Shown: positions 35,202-45,900 of the stretch, piece after piece
Position numbering within the stretch: the first letter of the stretch is position 1
How the letters are laid out: the number at the start of each line of letters is the position of its first letter
NCBI GenBank assembly: GCA_022059125.1
Contig: JAEUWY010000002.1
Location: 3,224,001 to 3,288,000 of the forward strand
Length of the DNA: 64,000 nucleotides
Source of the DNA: Corynespora cassiicola
Lineage: Eukaryota > Ascomycota > Dothideomycetes > Pleosporales > Corynesporascaceae
Direction: 5' to 3'
Notes under the pieces: generated by a model
What the model saw: the letters and a program-made list of their open reading frames with translations, nothing else
The model's database searches: none
What the model was told of the DNA's origin: nothing
Program-made: the position numbers and the translations under genes

Positions 35202-36832
35202 TCAAACTTGCTTCTCGTGGTCTACCTGAGGTAGTTCTTCCTTTTCCGTGATATCTCCTTCTTTTGCTTCTTTTGCTACCCAGACGTTCCATCCGACCAG
35301 CACCCCCACAGTAACTGGAACTGTGACAACCCAGTATATCCAAAAGTCCCTACTGACTCCGATGCGCCTTCTTTCTTCCTCAAATTGGAAGAAGTTCATA
35401 CCAAATATTGCAGCGATGAAGGTGCCCGGGAGCAAAATAAGGGTGACGTACGCGATGGTTCGCATAGGAATGCTATCGCTGCGCACTGCGCGTGCGATTT
35501 GAAGGTTGGAGCGCGAATCAATCTGGGCTACAATTGTATACAACATCGTAACGAGATTGTCGACGCGCTTTTGTACGCATTCAACTTGGTGCTCGTACCC
35601 TTCTAAGAGAAAAAGTCTGTTCTGGAGACGTTCTCTTCGTTCTTGGTAGCCTTGATTCATGACTGTTTCTAGATCTTTTACATTGCTCGAATAGTTGTAA
35701 TCTTGCATGGTCTTCTGAATGTCTAGTAGTCGTATAGCTAATTTCTTAGCAAAGCTGTAGCGTCGCTTGAGGTATGCGAGGGTTGTGCTGCATTTGTTTG
35801 CTGTCTGTGTAGCCTTTTGGAAGCGATCAGGATGCCAATCCCAGATGGGAGACACATGGTTACTATTGGATTTTAATCTCGGTCCGTTAGAACCGGGTTT
35901 TGGCTCTCGATAGTCATGGGGAGCACTACTAGCTGGATGCGGGTATCGCGATAAGTGGGCCTCTCGCTCCAGATTGTAGAATGTCTCTTCGTTCGGAATC
36001 CGGATGCATTCGTTCAAGTGGGCCATAGACATATGGAGTATTATCTCAGGTATAGTGAGTGGATGAATAGGTCCATGGGATTGCTTTTGAAGTAATGATA
36101 GGAACAGCTTCCTAGTGTTGTCTTCAAAACCCTCTATGAAGGCCGCTGTCCGCATTGAAGACATATCAATGGTAAGAGCGAGCCCCCAAAAGGAGCCGTA
36201 AGACGTAGAAGAGCCATGGGAAGGTCTGATAATGAAATCTACAAGGAGATTAGTTAAATAAACGTGTTTTAGAACGGTAGGGGGCTCTCCGAACGGGTTT
36301 TTAGATATTTTGAACATACCAATCCTAATGACGTCGCCTTTGCTGTTGCGCACAGTCTTATATATAGAAGCACCCGATTGTGCTCCACCAGTCGAACGAA
36401 GGTGAAAATATTGTGTAGGAAGATGGAGACATCGGAAAATGTGACGAAACTGGGTTGATTCAAAAGGAGTCCATGTATATTTCACATCTAGTTTTCCGAG
36501 TTTCTTATGACGAAGGAAACTTAACGTGTCAGCTTGACGTGATTGGAATGCTTTGTACGAATCTACCAACAGGATATCAATTCCAGGTGCATATGAAACT
36601 ATCTGGATCGAATATTGTTAGAGATTTCTCAACTGTAGTCGTGGAGAAACGTTACCTTGTCAAGCCAGTCATTGATATGAGTTGCATCTATTTGTTTGTT
36701 CTTGATCAGCTCACTGGTACCAACGTCGTGATTTGTGGTGTGAAAATTCCAATCTCCGGGCTTATATTCACTCGCTTCTCTCAAGTCGAGATGATGCGAA
36801 TACCATTCATCGAAAGGGTCAGCTAAGTCCAT
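35202..36832 (-). CDS. Fungal CorA-like Mg2+ transporter protein
   Basis: Exons 36832-36656, 36602-36320 and 36238-35202 join in phase to 498 residues. The N-terminal cytoplasmic part is long. A helical region follows (LERE..., CSTTLAYLKRRYSFAKKLA, QNRLFLLEGYEHQVECVQKRVDNL), then two C-terminal membrane helices: MRTIAYVTLILLPGTFIAAIFGMNFF carries the GMN signature of CorA channels, and FWIYWVVTVPVTVGVLVGWNVW follows. This fungal branch is expanded and its ion specificity is mostly untested. The 5' end is uncertain. The open frame continues upstream of ATG 36832 to an acceptor near 36940, and an extra exon starting at 37069 with a 39-nt intron would fit in phase. Confidence 0.78.
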
Positions 36833-37192
36833 ATCAGATGTGACGCAAAGAGAATGGGCAAGTCTTGAAAGAGAAGAGACTGTAATCTCAAGAAAATGAG
36901 AATCGCGAGAGAGATCCAGACAAGGTTGTGACGAGCTGAAAACATCCAATACGACGTGCAGATAGTGGCGTTACAGGGGTAAGCGATTTCTGCCTGATAC
37001 CATTGTATGCCGATTCTGGAGCCAGCGAGGTGATCCCAAATATGTCTCGAGAAACACTTTTTTGCACATTTAGAATATTTTTACATGATGAACTACAAAT
37101 TCAGTATCGCAAACTTATCATATAGATTACAAAGAGTGGAGATAGGCCTTAGCATGTAATCCAATCAGGACGGTCATAACCCGTTTTGTCCT
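36833..37192. other. Intergenic / possible extra 5' exon of the CorA-like gene
   Basis: It contains the in-frame upstream extension of the CorA-like gene (to about 36937) and a possible first exon ending near 36976. The rest is AT-rich flank of the methyltransferase. Confidence 0.35.
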
Positions 37193-38381
37193 CTATTTGG
37201 GCACGGAAACGAGGGCACTCTGCATCTTTTCGTCGTATTTATTGATATGGACGATCTTGAATCCCGCCAGATCCAATAGATTTTCCCATTCAGTCTTTGT
37301 GCGCTCAACTCCTCCGAGAGCTGCCATCATCGTGATATCCACTGTGCCAGGTTAGTGAATGCTGTGAATCAACCGTAAATAACTCACTATATGCAACTTG
37401 CCACGGGACTTTCTCGTCTGGTACAACAACTTCATCGATGACAAGCTTCGATTCAGGGCCCATAGCTGGTAGAATAGCTTGGAGAATTCTGACGCATTCA
37501 GCGTCCGGCCAATCATGGCAGATATGCCTGAGGTAATAAAATTTGGCTTTTTGCAGAGGCTGAGGAGTGAAAAAATCGTGTTCTTGAAACTCTATCCCTT
37601 CGATGGAGGGCGCAATATTCAATGTTTGCGGTAGATCCTGCACAACGACGCGGCCCGGCAACGAAGAGTATTTGTTCTTGAAAATGGCGGATTGTTGGCC
37701 AAACCCACCACCGACATCGACCAAAAGTGCGGACTCTGGATCAGGAGCAAAGCTGCCTACTTCCTCCATTATAGAGTATGAATCGGTCCAGTGAGTAGGA
37801 CGCTGCAGTTTCATGCCATGTCCAAGAGCCTTCATCTGCTCGGGGTGCCGTTTCATCCATTCAAATGGTTCCAGGTCGGTGTTGAGGGCTCGATGAAATG
37901 GGAGGTCCATGTTCGAAATGATGTCCTGGTACTTTTTCTCCTGAAGATACGAAGGCAGAGCCATAGCAACCGGGCTATGGATCGCGAAGAAATGTTCCAT
38001 TGCACCTGCTACGTCTTCCTTTGCTAGCACCCGAGTCATTCTGTTTGCCGTGTACTCGTTCCGAACTGTTTCTTGGATGAACCCGAAGGCGGCCAGGGCC
38101 CTCAGGATATGGCCCATCATTTTTGGAGATCCACCGGTTTCCTGAGTAAGGCCAGAAAGGCTGATTGGATCGTCACTGGCTGAGAGGATCTCGAAGAGCT
38201 TCGCATCGACTCCGATTTTCACCAATGCGCCCTGGAGGAAACCTGCGCCCAGCCTAGCTAGCATGTCCCAGTCGCTGTCGAAAGACTGTTGGAGTTCGCG
38301 CAGCTCATTGAATAACTGCCTCCGACCTTCCTCTGTGGCTTGGGAGTATAACTCCTGCACTTGCTTGGTGACAGTGTCCAT
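37193..38381 (-). CDS. SAM-dependent O-methyltransferase
   Basis: Two exons (38381-37388, 37341-37193) give 380 residues. An N-terminal dimerisation/winged-helix region (residues 35-120) is followed by the SAM site ALLVDVGGGFGQQS (about 219-231), VVVQDLP, FEWM, and YYLRHICHDWPDAECVRIL, which holds the catalytic His-Asp (about 289-290) of caffeate/sterigmatocystin-type class II O-methyltransferases. After the intron MAALGGVERTKTEWENLLDLAGF closes the fold. It methylates a hydroxyl of a small aromatic or polyketide-like molecule; the substrate is unknown. Its neighbours do not form a clear cluster, although an AflR-like regulator lies 8 kb away. Confidence 0.9.
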
Positions 38382-39066
38382 TGTAATCGTTTCTGAGGGT
38401 ATAAGAGGGAAAGAGCAAAGAAATTGTCAAGAGATTAATGCGTTAGTTTATGTGATACTGCCTGTGCGTTTCTGAGATATTTATATAACGGCCTCCAACA
38501 GTATCCGCAGGCTCGCGCTCGGATCAAAGTTTGGTTCAAAGATTTAGCTGGGATCCAGCTTACGCGCAGCAAAGGAATGGTAGCCATGGGAAAAAGTGGG
38601 ATCGTGACGCCAAAAGCATAGCACGGTTGGAGTCAATCGTGGTATCGCGCATACTTCATCCCACACATTAACCAACAGGAGGATCGCCAAAGCCATCGGG
38701 CAGCCAGCGATTACCACCTATTTCCAGAAGCGGAAGAGCGCGCTTTTTTCGATTATGAAGGATTTGCATTAGTTACCAGCATTAGCCAGGTTTTTAACAG
38801 GAAAATCATACAAGTTCAAAAAAATCGGCTTCGATGTTAACTGTTCAAGGAAAAAGAGACGTGTTTAGACCGAAAAGTCGGGGTTTAAGGGGTTGGTTCT
38901 CGGCTTGTGGTGGGGAACTCGGAGAAAGGCGGGAATTTCCCGAATGGCCGCGCCGAGAAAAGCGAGCGACCGAGATGAAAGGAAGCGGGTTTAAGCTCCA
39001 CATCTGACGGGATCAACAAAATATGCGGAAAGTTCAGAATTAGGTCAAAAGGTAGTGATTCTAACC
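38382..39066. other. Intergenic, upstream of the methyltransferase
   Basis: AT-rich DNA between the methyltransferase start and the first transposon end. No gene was seen. A TATATAA-like run lies near 38480 in the minus-strand promoter position. Confidence 0.45.
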
Positions 39067-39117
39067 TAAGCTCGGCTACAAGGGTTCCGCCCACCCCTAG
39101 GTTCCGCCCACCCTCAA
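39067..39117. repeat. Left terminal inverted repeat of pogo copy 1
   Basis: It begins TAAGCTCGGCTACA and carries two direct copies of GGTTCCGCCCACC just inside the end, possibly transposase-binding repeats. Confidence 0.75.
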
Positions 39118-39578
39118 CAAACTTGCCCCTCCGCGTCAACCTCGATCACTTTCAACACCAGCCATCCACAATAGACGCCAGAGAACTAGCCATACAAAGC
39201 GCTATCGCTGATTTTAATGCAGGCCGTTATAACAGCCAGCGAGCGGCTGCTAAGGCGTACGGCCTCCCTTAATCAACGCTACGGGGCCGTATGAAGGGCC
39301 AGGTACGCAAAGCCCTTAGCAACCAACACCAGCAACAGCTGAGCTCTCAGCAAGAAGAGTTTCTCGTAGGGTAGATCCTCGAAGAAGAGGCCCGTGGCTA
39401 CCCTCCCTCACATGCTCGGGCCCGTGAAATGGCCATCCGAATCCTCCGCATAAATGGTGACCAGGCCCCTCTCGGCAAGCGCTGGGTCCTCCACTTCATC
39501 AATCGCAACCCAAGGATAGCCTCAATAATAGGCAGAAAGCTTGAGGCTCCGAGGGCTGAGGCCGCTACTCCAGCTTAG

Positions 39579-40247
39579 GTGCGGGCCTTCCTGGAGCTGT
39601 TTGAGCGTACAAGACTGAGGCTAAACATCCGGCTTGAAGATATATACAGTATGGATGAGAGTGGGCTAGGCCTAGGGGTATGTACGAGCAGCCGGGTCCT
39701 TGCTAGCTCACAGAGGAAGAAGGCTTATGTTAAAAGCCCAGAGAATCGTGAGTGGGTCACTGTACTTAAGTGTATCTCAGCCGTGGGAGCTAAGCTGAGC
39801 CTAGTGGTGGTTTTCAAAGGCAAAGCGCTTCAAACAACGTGGTTTCCGGCCGAAACAATTCCTCAGTGGTATTATATAACCTCGGAGAACGGATGGACGT
39901 CGAACGAGATCGGCTGCGAGTGGCTACGCCGTGTGTTTATACCGGAAACAGCTCATAGCCAGCCTCATGGCCAGCCTCGGATGCTTATACTGGATGGCCA
40001 TAGCAGCCATGTTAGCCTGGATTTCCTCTGGCTGTGCAAACAGAACCAGATTTTCCCTCTCTTGCCTCCGCATGCCACACATCTCCTCCAGCCTCTTGAT
40101 CTTACTGGATTCTCCGTTGTTAAATCAAAATATCGTCAAGCTATTCTAGCCCTGGCTACGGTTGACGATGCGGCCCCTGTCAAAAAAAAAAACGCTTTAT
40201 CACTTGCTATAGCCAGGCTAGAGAGCAAGGCCTTACCGAGCGTGTGA
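39579..40247 (+). pseudogene. Transposase DDE domain remnant, copy 1
   Basis: The surviving 222-codon frame carries the DDE_1 catalytic landmarks MDESGLGLG (first Asp), MLILDGHSSHVS (second Asp) and LLQPLDLTGF (third Asp), flanked by KGKALQTTWFPAE and SENGWTSNE. It lacks the N-terminal DNA-binding half in frame, and the C-terminal continuation is shifted after an A-run near 40185-40195. Not expected to be active. Confidence 0.85.
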
Positions 40248-40826
40248 TTCGGGCTGGCTGGAAGGCAGCTGGCTTATCACCATTCAACATTAATCACGTG
40301 CTAAGGTCTTTCCAAATAATAACTCGGCCAGCCACTCCGCCGGCCCAGAGAGAAGCTATATCACTAACAGAAAGCTTCGTAGCCACTCCTCAGAAACCTC
40401 AAAACCTTTACCGGGCTTAGCAGAGACTTCAGATAGCTAAGGGAGTTAGCCGTAGGACCCGGCTGTTGTTTTATAAGGCTAGTAAGGGTCTCTTAAAGGC
40501 TAACATAAGGGCTGCAGGTCTCGAGGCCGAGGTTCAAAAGCTGGAAAGCCAGCTAGCTACGCTTAGGCCTTAAGGCCCTCGCCGTCGGGTTTATATAGAC
40601 CCTAATCAACGATTTGCAGATATTGAGGATATAAGGGCTGTAATAGGCTAATCAGTGGCTCAGCCGGCTTAGCCAGCTCACCGAGATGATCATACAGAGG
40701 AAAAAAATGCCTCTAGGGATGCTGCGGTAGTTGCTGCAGAAACCCTCCAGTCCATGTGTTTTAAATGGCAAGCTTAGTGGCAATATACGTATTTTTACGG
40801 AGTAGCTCATTATTTTGAGGGTGATT

Positions 40827-40848
40827 GGAACCCCTGTAGCCGAGCTTA
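40827..40848. repeat. Right terminal inverted repeat of pogo copy 1
   Basis: The last 22 bases (GGAACCCCTGTAGCCGAGC.. to the TTA end) are the reverse complement of the left end with one mismatch. Confidence 0.8.
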
Positions 40849-40905
40849 AAGCCAATTGATGTCTATGCAAGCTTTACCCGCCATGCATCCAAACAAAGCT
40901 CATGA

Positions 40906-40956
40906 TAAGCTCGGCTACAAGGGTTCCGCCCACCCCTAGGTTCCGCCCACCCTCAA
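40906..40956. repeat. Terminal inverted repeat at the transposase-3' side of pogo copy 2
   Basis: Nearly the same as 39067-39117, including the double GGTTCCGCCCACC repeat. The other end of this copy (42683-42704) has the simpler 22-bp repeat. Confidence 0.7.
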
Positions 40957-41523
40957 AAAAATGAGCCACTCCGTAAAAACACGTATATTGCCACTAAGCT
41001 TTCCAATTAAAACACATGGACTTAAGGGCTTCTGCAGCAGCTGTCGCAGCATCCGTAGGAGCATTTTCTTCCTCTGTATGATCATCTCGGTGAGCTGGCT
41101 GAGCCGGCTGAGCCACTGATTGGCCCATTGCAGCCCTTATACTCCCAATGTCAGCAAATCGTTAATTAGGGTCTATATGAACCCGCCGACGAGGGCCTTA
41201 AGGCCTAAGCGTAGCTAGCTGGCTTTCTAGCCTTTGATTCTCGGCCTTGAGGCCTGCAGCCCTTGTGTTGGCCTTTGAGAGACCCTTATTAGCCTTATAA
41301 AGTAACAGCCGGGTCCTACGGCTAACTCCCTTAGCTATCTGAAGTCTCTGCTAAGCCCGGTAAAGGTTTTGAGGTTTCTGAGGAGTGGCTACGAAGCTTT
41401 CTGTTAGTGATATAGCTTCTCTCTGGGCCGGCGGAGTGGCTGGCCGAGTTATTATTTGGAAAGACCTTAGCACGTGATTAATGTTGAATGGTGATAAGCC
41501 AGCTGCCTTCCAGCCAGCCCGAA

Positions 41524-41790
41524 TCACACGCTCGGTAAGGCCTTGCTCTCTAGCCTGGCTATAGCAAGTGATAAAGCGTTTTTTTTTTTGACAGGGGCCG
41601 CATCGTCAACCGTAGCCAGGGCTAGAATAGCTTGACGATATTTTGATTTAACAACGGAGAATCCAGTAAGATCAAGAGGCTGGAGGAGATGTGTGGCATG
41701 CGGAGGCAAGAGAGGGAAAATCTGGTTCTGTTTGCACAGCCAGAGGAAATCCAGGCTAACATGGCTGCTATGGCCATCCAGTATAAGCAT
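41524..41790 (-). pseudogene. Transposase DDE domain remnant, copy 2
   Basis: 88 codons identical in reading to the end of the copy-1 frame: LILDGHSSHVS, LLPPHATHLLQPLDLTGF, and the same terminus after the A-run. Upstream codons are out of frame with it. Confidence 0.75.
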
Positions 41791-42192
41791 CCGAGGCTGG
41801 CCATGAGGCTGGCTATGAGCTGTTTCCGGTATAAATACACGCTGCAGCCACTCGCAGCCGATCTCATTTGACGTCCGGCTATTCTCTGAGGTTGTATAGA
41901 AATAATGAGGGATCGATTTGGCCGGGAACTATGTTGTTTGGAGTGCCTGGCCTTTGAAGACCACTACTGGGCTTAGCTTGGCTCCCACAGCTGAGATACA
42001 CTTAAGTACAGTGACCTACTCACGATTCTCTGGGCTTTTAATGTAAGCCTTCTTCCTCTGTGAGCTAGTAAGAACCCGGGTATTCGTACATACCCCTAGG
42101 CCTAGCCCACTCTCATCCTTATTGTATATATTTTTAAGCTGGATGTTTAGCCTCAGTCTTGTACGTTCAAACAGCTCCAGGAAGGCCCGCAC

Positions 42193-42600
42193 CTAAGCTG
42201 GAGTAGCGGCCTCAGCCCTCGGAGCCTCAAGCTTTCTGCCTATTATTGAGGCTATTTGTAGGTTGCGATTGATGAAGTTGATGACCCAGCGCTTGCCGAG
42301 AGGGGCCTGGTCACCGTTCATGCGGAGGATTCGGGTGGCCATCTCTCGGGCCCGAGCGTGTGAGGGAGGTCGGCCTAGGGCTTCTTCTTCGAGAATCCAC
42401 TCAACAAGAAACTCCTCTTGCTGAGGGCTCAGCCGTTGCTGGTGTTGGTTGCTGAGGGCCTTGCGTACCTGGCCCTTCGTACGGCCATGCAGCGTAGCTT
42501 GAGGAATGCCGTACGCCCGAGCAGCCGCTCGCTGGCTGCTATCAAGGCCTGCATTCAAATCAGCTATAGCGCTTTGTATAGCTACCTCTCTGGCTTCCAT
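42193..42600 (-). pseudogene. Transposase N-terminal HTH part, copy 2
   Basis: 135 codons from the ATG at 42600: a pipsqueak-type helix-turn-helix (SQRAAARAYGIPQATLHGR) followed by the CENP-B-like second HTH (LSPQQEEFLVEWILEEEALG, then LGKRWVINFINRN). It stops at a TAG just before the catalytic region; the same TAG is in copy 1. Confidence 0.8.
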
Positions 42601-42713
42601 TATGGATGGCTGGCGTTGAAAGTGGTTGAGGTTGACTCAGGGGGTTGAGCTTTGGTGGGGTGAATCGGAACCCCTGGTGATCGGAACCCCTGTAGCCGAG
42701 CTTATGGATTTTA

Positions 42714-42727
42714 GGGCCTGTTTGGCA
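42714..42727. repeat. Left terminal inverted repeat of the Harbinger element
   Basis: A 14-bp perfect match to the reverse complement of 45887-45900, with TTA outside. Confidence 0.85.
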
Positions 42728-43051
42728 ACTGCCCCAGATCGCATATGGAGCCTCCCGATGAGCTGAGTAAGCGGAAATGGCCGGAAAATGGCGTCCTGTT
42801 TGGCTTGGAAGGCGTCAGATCAGCCCCTAAATGGCCCTCAGATTCAAACTGGCGACTAGTGTTGGTAACCCGCTTACTGTTGCATGAAGCCTTGCCTAAA
42901 TGAGTGATGATTAACCTTTTAAAGCCCCCAGATGCGCGCAGCACCCTCCTGCCTTCTGATTACTATCAGATGAGCGGCCTCCGGGGCACCTTGTCGCCGC
43001 CAGCAACATCAATCGTCGTCTGTCATCGCTCACAAGGCATTAGTTACTCTT

Positions 43052-44251
43052 ATGGACGACACTACGAGGATGGCGATGATCGGGATGGCTGCCGTAGTCG
43101 GGGCGGTGGCCCTAGAACTCTCCAGCGGGGAATATCATGATGCCCCAGTGCCCTCAGTGCCTGTGGGGGGGTCCAAGTGGCTGAGGGACTGCATGGGAAG
43201 CCCCGAGCAGCTTTTTACAGACACCCGATTGACGCCTCAGGCCTTTGCTGACGTAGTAGACGTCCTTGTTGAACAATCATCGTTGACCAACAGCCGGATC
43301 AGTGCTGCTGAGAAGGTCCTCGTTTTCCTGTACATCTGTGGGCAAGGAAGCCCCTATCGCAATGCCATGTACCGGTGCGGGCACTCCTTGGAAACAATCA
43401 GTCGCATATTCCATGAGACACTGGATGCCATCCTTGCTGTATACGACAGCTGGGTAAGGCCTTTCACGGAAGACGAGGCTCCGGCGGATCGGGTGGCATC
43501 AGATTACGGATTCCAACTCTTTCAAGGCTGCCTTGGTGCCATGGATGGCTCTCATTTCCCCGTACACTGCCCGGCGGCAGAGCAAAGGCCTTACCGGAAT
43601 CGCCATGGTGATCTTACACAAAACGTCCTCGCTGTCGTCGACTTTGACATGCAATTCAGATTCCTGTTGGCCGGGTGGGAGGGCTCAGCTCATGACCAGC
43701 AGGTGCTCCAGGACGCGATCGTCAAAGGCTTTCAGATGCCGCCAGGGAAATATTTGCTGGCAGATGCCGGGTACTACAACTCAGAGCTTTGCATGGTGCC
43801 TTACCGTGGCGTTAGGTATCACCTGCGAGAGGTGCAGCAGGCCGGGCAGCGCCCACGGGACATGCAAGAGCTGTTCAACCTCCGACATTCAAGTCTCCGG
43901 AACGTTGTTGAACGGGCATTTGGCGTCTTCAAGCGCAGATGGAGGATATTTGACAGGCCGCACGAGTTCTCCTTAAAGACTCAGCAGAAGCTTGTATATG
44001 CCCTGGCGGTGATCCATAATATCATTGGCCAGAGTGGTGATATAGAGGAGGAATATGGCTTGCTGGAGCCATATGATTCTGAGTTACGCGACCTCCGGAA
44101 TCGCGATTGGGACCTTCAAACTGACACAGTGAGCGTTCCTGAGGCAGTAGATCGCCGGGAAATGGATGCAAAGCGTCAGGATGCTGCAGAAACGATGTGG
44201 GAGCAATACAGGGCCTTTTTGGGCGAGATTGACGGCGGTGGTAGTGGTTGA
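43052..44251 (+). CDS. PIF/Harbinger transposase (DDE_Tnp_4)
   Basis: 399 residues without interruption. A helical N-terminal region (FLYICGQGSPYRNAMYRCGHS, a HTH-like part) is followed by the catalytic core: LGAMDGSHFPVH (first Asp), LAGWEGSAHDQQVL, LLADAGYYNSE (second Asp) and VVERAFGVFKRRW (Glu). It cuts and pastes the element in the nucleus together with the Myb-like partner. An upstream in-frame extension exists, but MDDTTRM is the first good start. No frameshift or stop is seen. Confidence 0.92.
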   Translation: MDDTTRMAMIGMAAVVGAVALELSSGEYHDAPVPSVPVGGSKWLRDCMGSPEQLFTDTRLTPQAFADVVDVLVEQSSLTNSRISAAEKVLVFLYICGQGSPYRNAMYRCGHSLETISRIFHETLDAILAVYDSWVRPFTEDEAPADRVASDYGFQLFQGCLGAMDGSHFPVHCPAAEQRPYRNRHGDLTQNVLAVVDFDMQFRFLLAGWEGSAHDQQVLQDAIVKGFQMPPGKYLLADAGYYNSELCMVPYRGVRYHLREVQQAGQRPRDMQELFNLRHSSLRNVVERAFGVFKRRWRIFDRPHEFSLKTQQKLVYALAVIHNIIGQSGDIEEEYGLLEPYDSELRDLRNRDWDLQTDTVSVPEAVDRREMDAKRQDAAETMWEQYRAFLGEIDGGGSG

Positions 44252-44525
44252 GAGGTGGGTGCTGGGGTGGGAAGGCAGAGGGGTGTTCAACACCAAAGGT
44301 GAATCTCACGATGCGGTGACGTCAGATGACGTCACGCTAAGCCCAATCGAGAACACGCTAGCCACCTCGGGAAGATTTTAGTCAAAAGTAGCATTTTAAG
44401 CGAGATATCACGTGAAAATGACGCCATACATCACCAGCCTTGCCGTGGTGGTGAGCTTTGCTGGTGAGCTTTCTCCTCCTTACAACCACCAATCCCCGTC
44501 ATCTACGCCTTCCCCCGCCCACTAA

Positions 44526-45680
44526 CTACGGCCCTATGCCCTCGTTGAACCTCTCCCAGGCATCCCAGACGTCCTCCTCGCTCATAGAAATAGCCCCCGT
44601 CGAACGCAGCTTGTTCAGATGAGTTTTTAGCCAATTTGTGCGCCGATTGGCCGGCAAGAGAAGAAATATTTGGGCCACATGAACGTCCCCGAAGCTTTCA
44701 AGGACCCCGTACAGTAGCGAGTCATCCAGCTCACCGAAGGAATCTATGAAAGCCGTTACTGCCTCCGCCCGGGGATCCCTCCGAGCGACACTGACCATCT
44801 CGCTGAGGCTGGTTGTCAGTGCTTCAATGTGCCCTGCAAGATGCTCCCTCTGGTTTCTCTTCCGGCTCTTGTCGTCCGCCATGGCACCTGGACGCTTTCT
44901 TCGGCCTACGGTGTCACTGGCCGACGATTCCCACCGCCGTGGTGACAGTAAGGCTTCTTCTGGGGCCGGGGATTGACTCTCCACCGAAGCCATAAGGTCT
45001 TCCGGCAGTGCTGCCCTTGGCCCAGTCGCCAGTGCGCCCTCGAAGAGCTGTTGGTGAAGGTTCTGGTACTCCAAAGGCTCTCTCTCGAACTTGCGAGCCT
45101 TCGGGTGGGCTCTAAAATACGTCTCCAGGACGAGAGGACCTGCCAGAACCCGCCCGTCTTCGTCAACAGAGACCCCGGAAAGGCTTATAAGCTGTACCCA
45201 CTCCTTCCAGTCAGCTTTACAAGCGTCATACTTGCTGCGTAATTGCTTCCTCGTCAGCTGGCATGCCGGGTTGACACGTCGGACCTCTTCTAAGGCGTAA
45301 TCCCATACTCTCTGTTTGAACCCGCTGTCAGCCCGGTTGCCTTCGAGGACCCCCTTGGTGTGGATCGCTTCAAGGAGGGCCTTTTTCATCTCTGACGTCC
45401 AGCGAGCTGGCTGTCGGGCCCAAGCAGAGGTTCTTATTGACGCGGAGGTGATCGCGGAGGTCCGCGGGGAGGACTGTGAGGGCTGCTGACTTGACGACGA
45501 CACGCTGGAAGCCTGTGGAAACACGTCGGGGCCCTCAGCAGCCATGCCAGCCGCCGCACTGGCAGCAGGGACCCACGACGGAGGGAAGGTTGATCGCGAC
45601 GACGACGACAGCTGCGAGATTTGCCCATATTCAAGCCCTAGGGCCCCTCGGGCATACGATTGGGGGCTCTGGGCATCCAT
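44526..45680 (-). CDS. Harbinger-associated Myb/SANT-like DNA-binding protein
   Basis: 384 residues, intact. After a Ser/Ala-rich leader, residues about 90-175 form a Myb/SANT-like domain of the Myb_DNA-bind_3 type: ARWTSEMKKALLEAI, then FKQRVWDYALEEVRRV, LTRKQLRSKYDACKADW. The C-terminal half is helical (EALTTSLSEMVSV, then ANRRTNWLKTHLNKLR). In PIF/Harbinger elements this second protein binds the ends and brings the transposase to the nucleus. It converges with the transposase gene, leaving 274 bp between stops. Confidence 0.88.
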   Translation of the reverse strand: MDAQSPQSYARGALGLEYGQISQLSSSSRSTFPPSWVPAASAAAGMAAEGPDVFPQASSVSSSSQQPSQSSPRTSAITSASIRTSAWARQPARWTSEMKKALLEAIHTKGVLEGNRADSGFKQRVWDYALEEVRRVNPACQLTRKQLRSKYDACKADWKEWVQLISLSGVSVDEDGRVLAGPLVLETYFRAHPKARKFEREPLEYQNLHQQLFEGALATGPRAALPEDLMASVESQSPAPEEALLSPRRWESSASDTVGRRKRPGAMADDKSRKRNQREHLAGHIEALTTSLSEMVSVARRDPRAEAVTAFIDSFGELDDSLLYGVLESFGDVHVAQIFLLLPANRRTNWLKTHLNKLRSTGAISMSEEDVWDAWERFNEGIGP

Positions 45681-45886
45681 AGTGTACTTAGGGGGTTCAC
45701 GGTGCCCTTACTACGGGCTGCTGGAGCTACGGGAGTTTTGTGAGGTGCAGTCAGGAGGTGCTAAACAGCCCCTCATTTTCACGTCTATTTTGTGGCTGCT
45801 AAGGGCCCCGATCCCTGTCGTCATACGCCGAAAATGATGCCGAAAATGCCACAATCTGGGCCCAATCTGGAGCTGAAATCTGGAGC

Positions 45887-45900
45887 TGCCAAACAGGCCC
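45887..45900. repeat. Right terminal inverted repeat of the Harbinger element
   Basis: Pairs with 42714-42727. Just inside are repeated AATCTGG units (45853-45882), probably subterminal binding sites. Confidence 0.85.

Larger units (their letters stand above)
39067..40848 (+). mobile_element. Defective pogo/Fot1-like (Tc1-mariner) DNA transposon, copy 1
   Basis: The element is bounded by about 22-bp inverted repeats starting TAAGCTCGGCTACA at 39067 and ending at 40848, with TA at the outer ends as expected for this superfamily. The transposase region runs on the plus strand. It is broken: stops interrupt the N-terminal CENP-B-type HTH part (39200-39375), there is a TAG at 39576, and a frame break follows a run of A near 40187. 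The element is 1.78 kb, normal for Fot1-like elements, so it is full length but dead. Confidence 0.85.
40906..42704 (-). mobile_element. Defective pogo/Fot1-like DNA transposon, copy 2 (inverted)
   Basis: A second full-length copy in opposite orientation, bounded by the same 22-bp ends (40906 and 42704). It is tail to tail with copy 1, with 57 bp between. The coding region on the minus strand has an intact HTH part, but the core is interrupted near 41880-41960 and carries the same TAG and A-run frame break as copy 1. Confidence 0.85.
42714..45900. mobile_element. Apparently complete two-gene PIF/Harbinger DNA transposon
   Basis: The ends are GGGCCTGTTTGGCA at 42714 and its reverse complement at 45887-45900. 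They are flanked by TTA on both sides (42711-42713 and 45901-45903), the 3-bp target duplication of this superfamily. Inside are the two expected genes, convergent and each uninterrupted: DDE transposase (+) and Myb/SANT-like protein (-). It is 3187 bp long. It inserted 6 bp from pogo copy 2 and about 100 bp beyond the stop of the amino-acid permease. No decay is visible, so it may be recent and active. Confidence 0.9.

Noticed and set aside
39067..40848. RIP as the cause of the stops in pogo copy 1
   Set aside because: Some changes are C-to-T or G-to-A, but others are not, and copy 2 keeps a long intact HTH frame. Ordinary decay plus a defective ancestor explains it as well.
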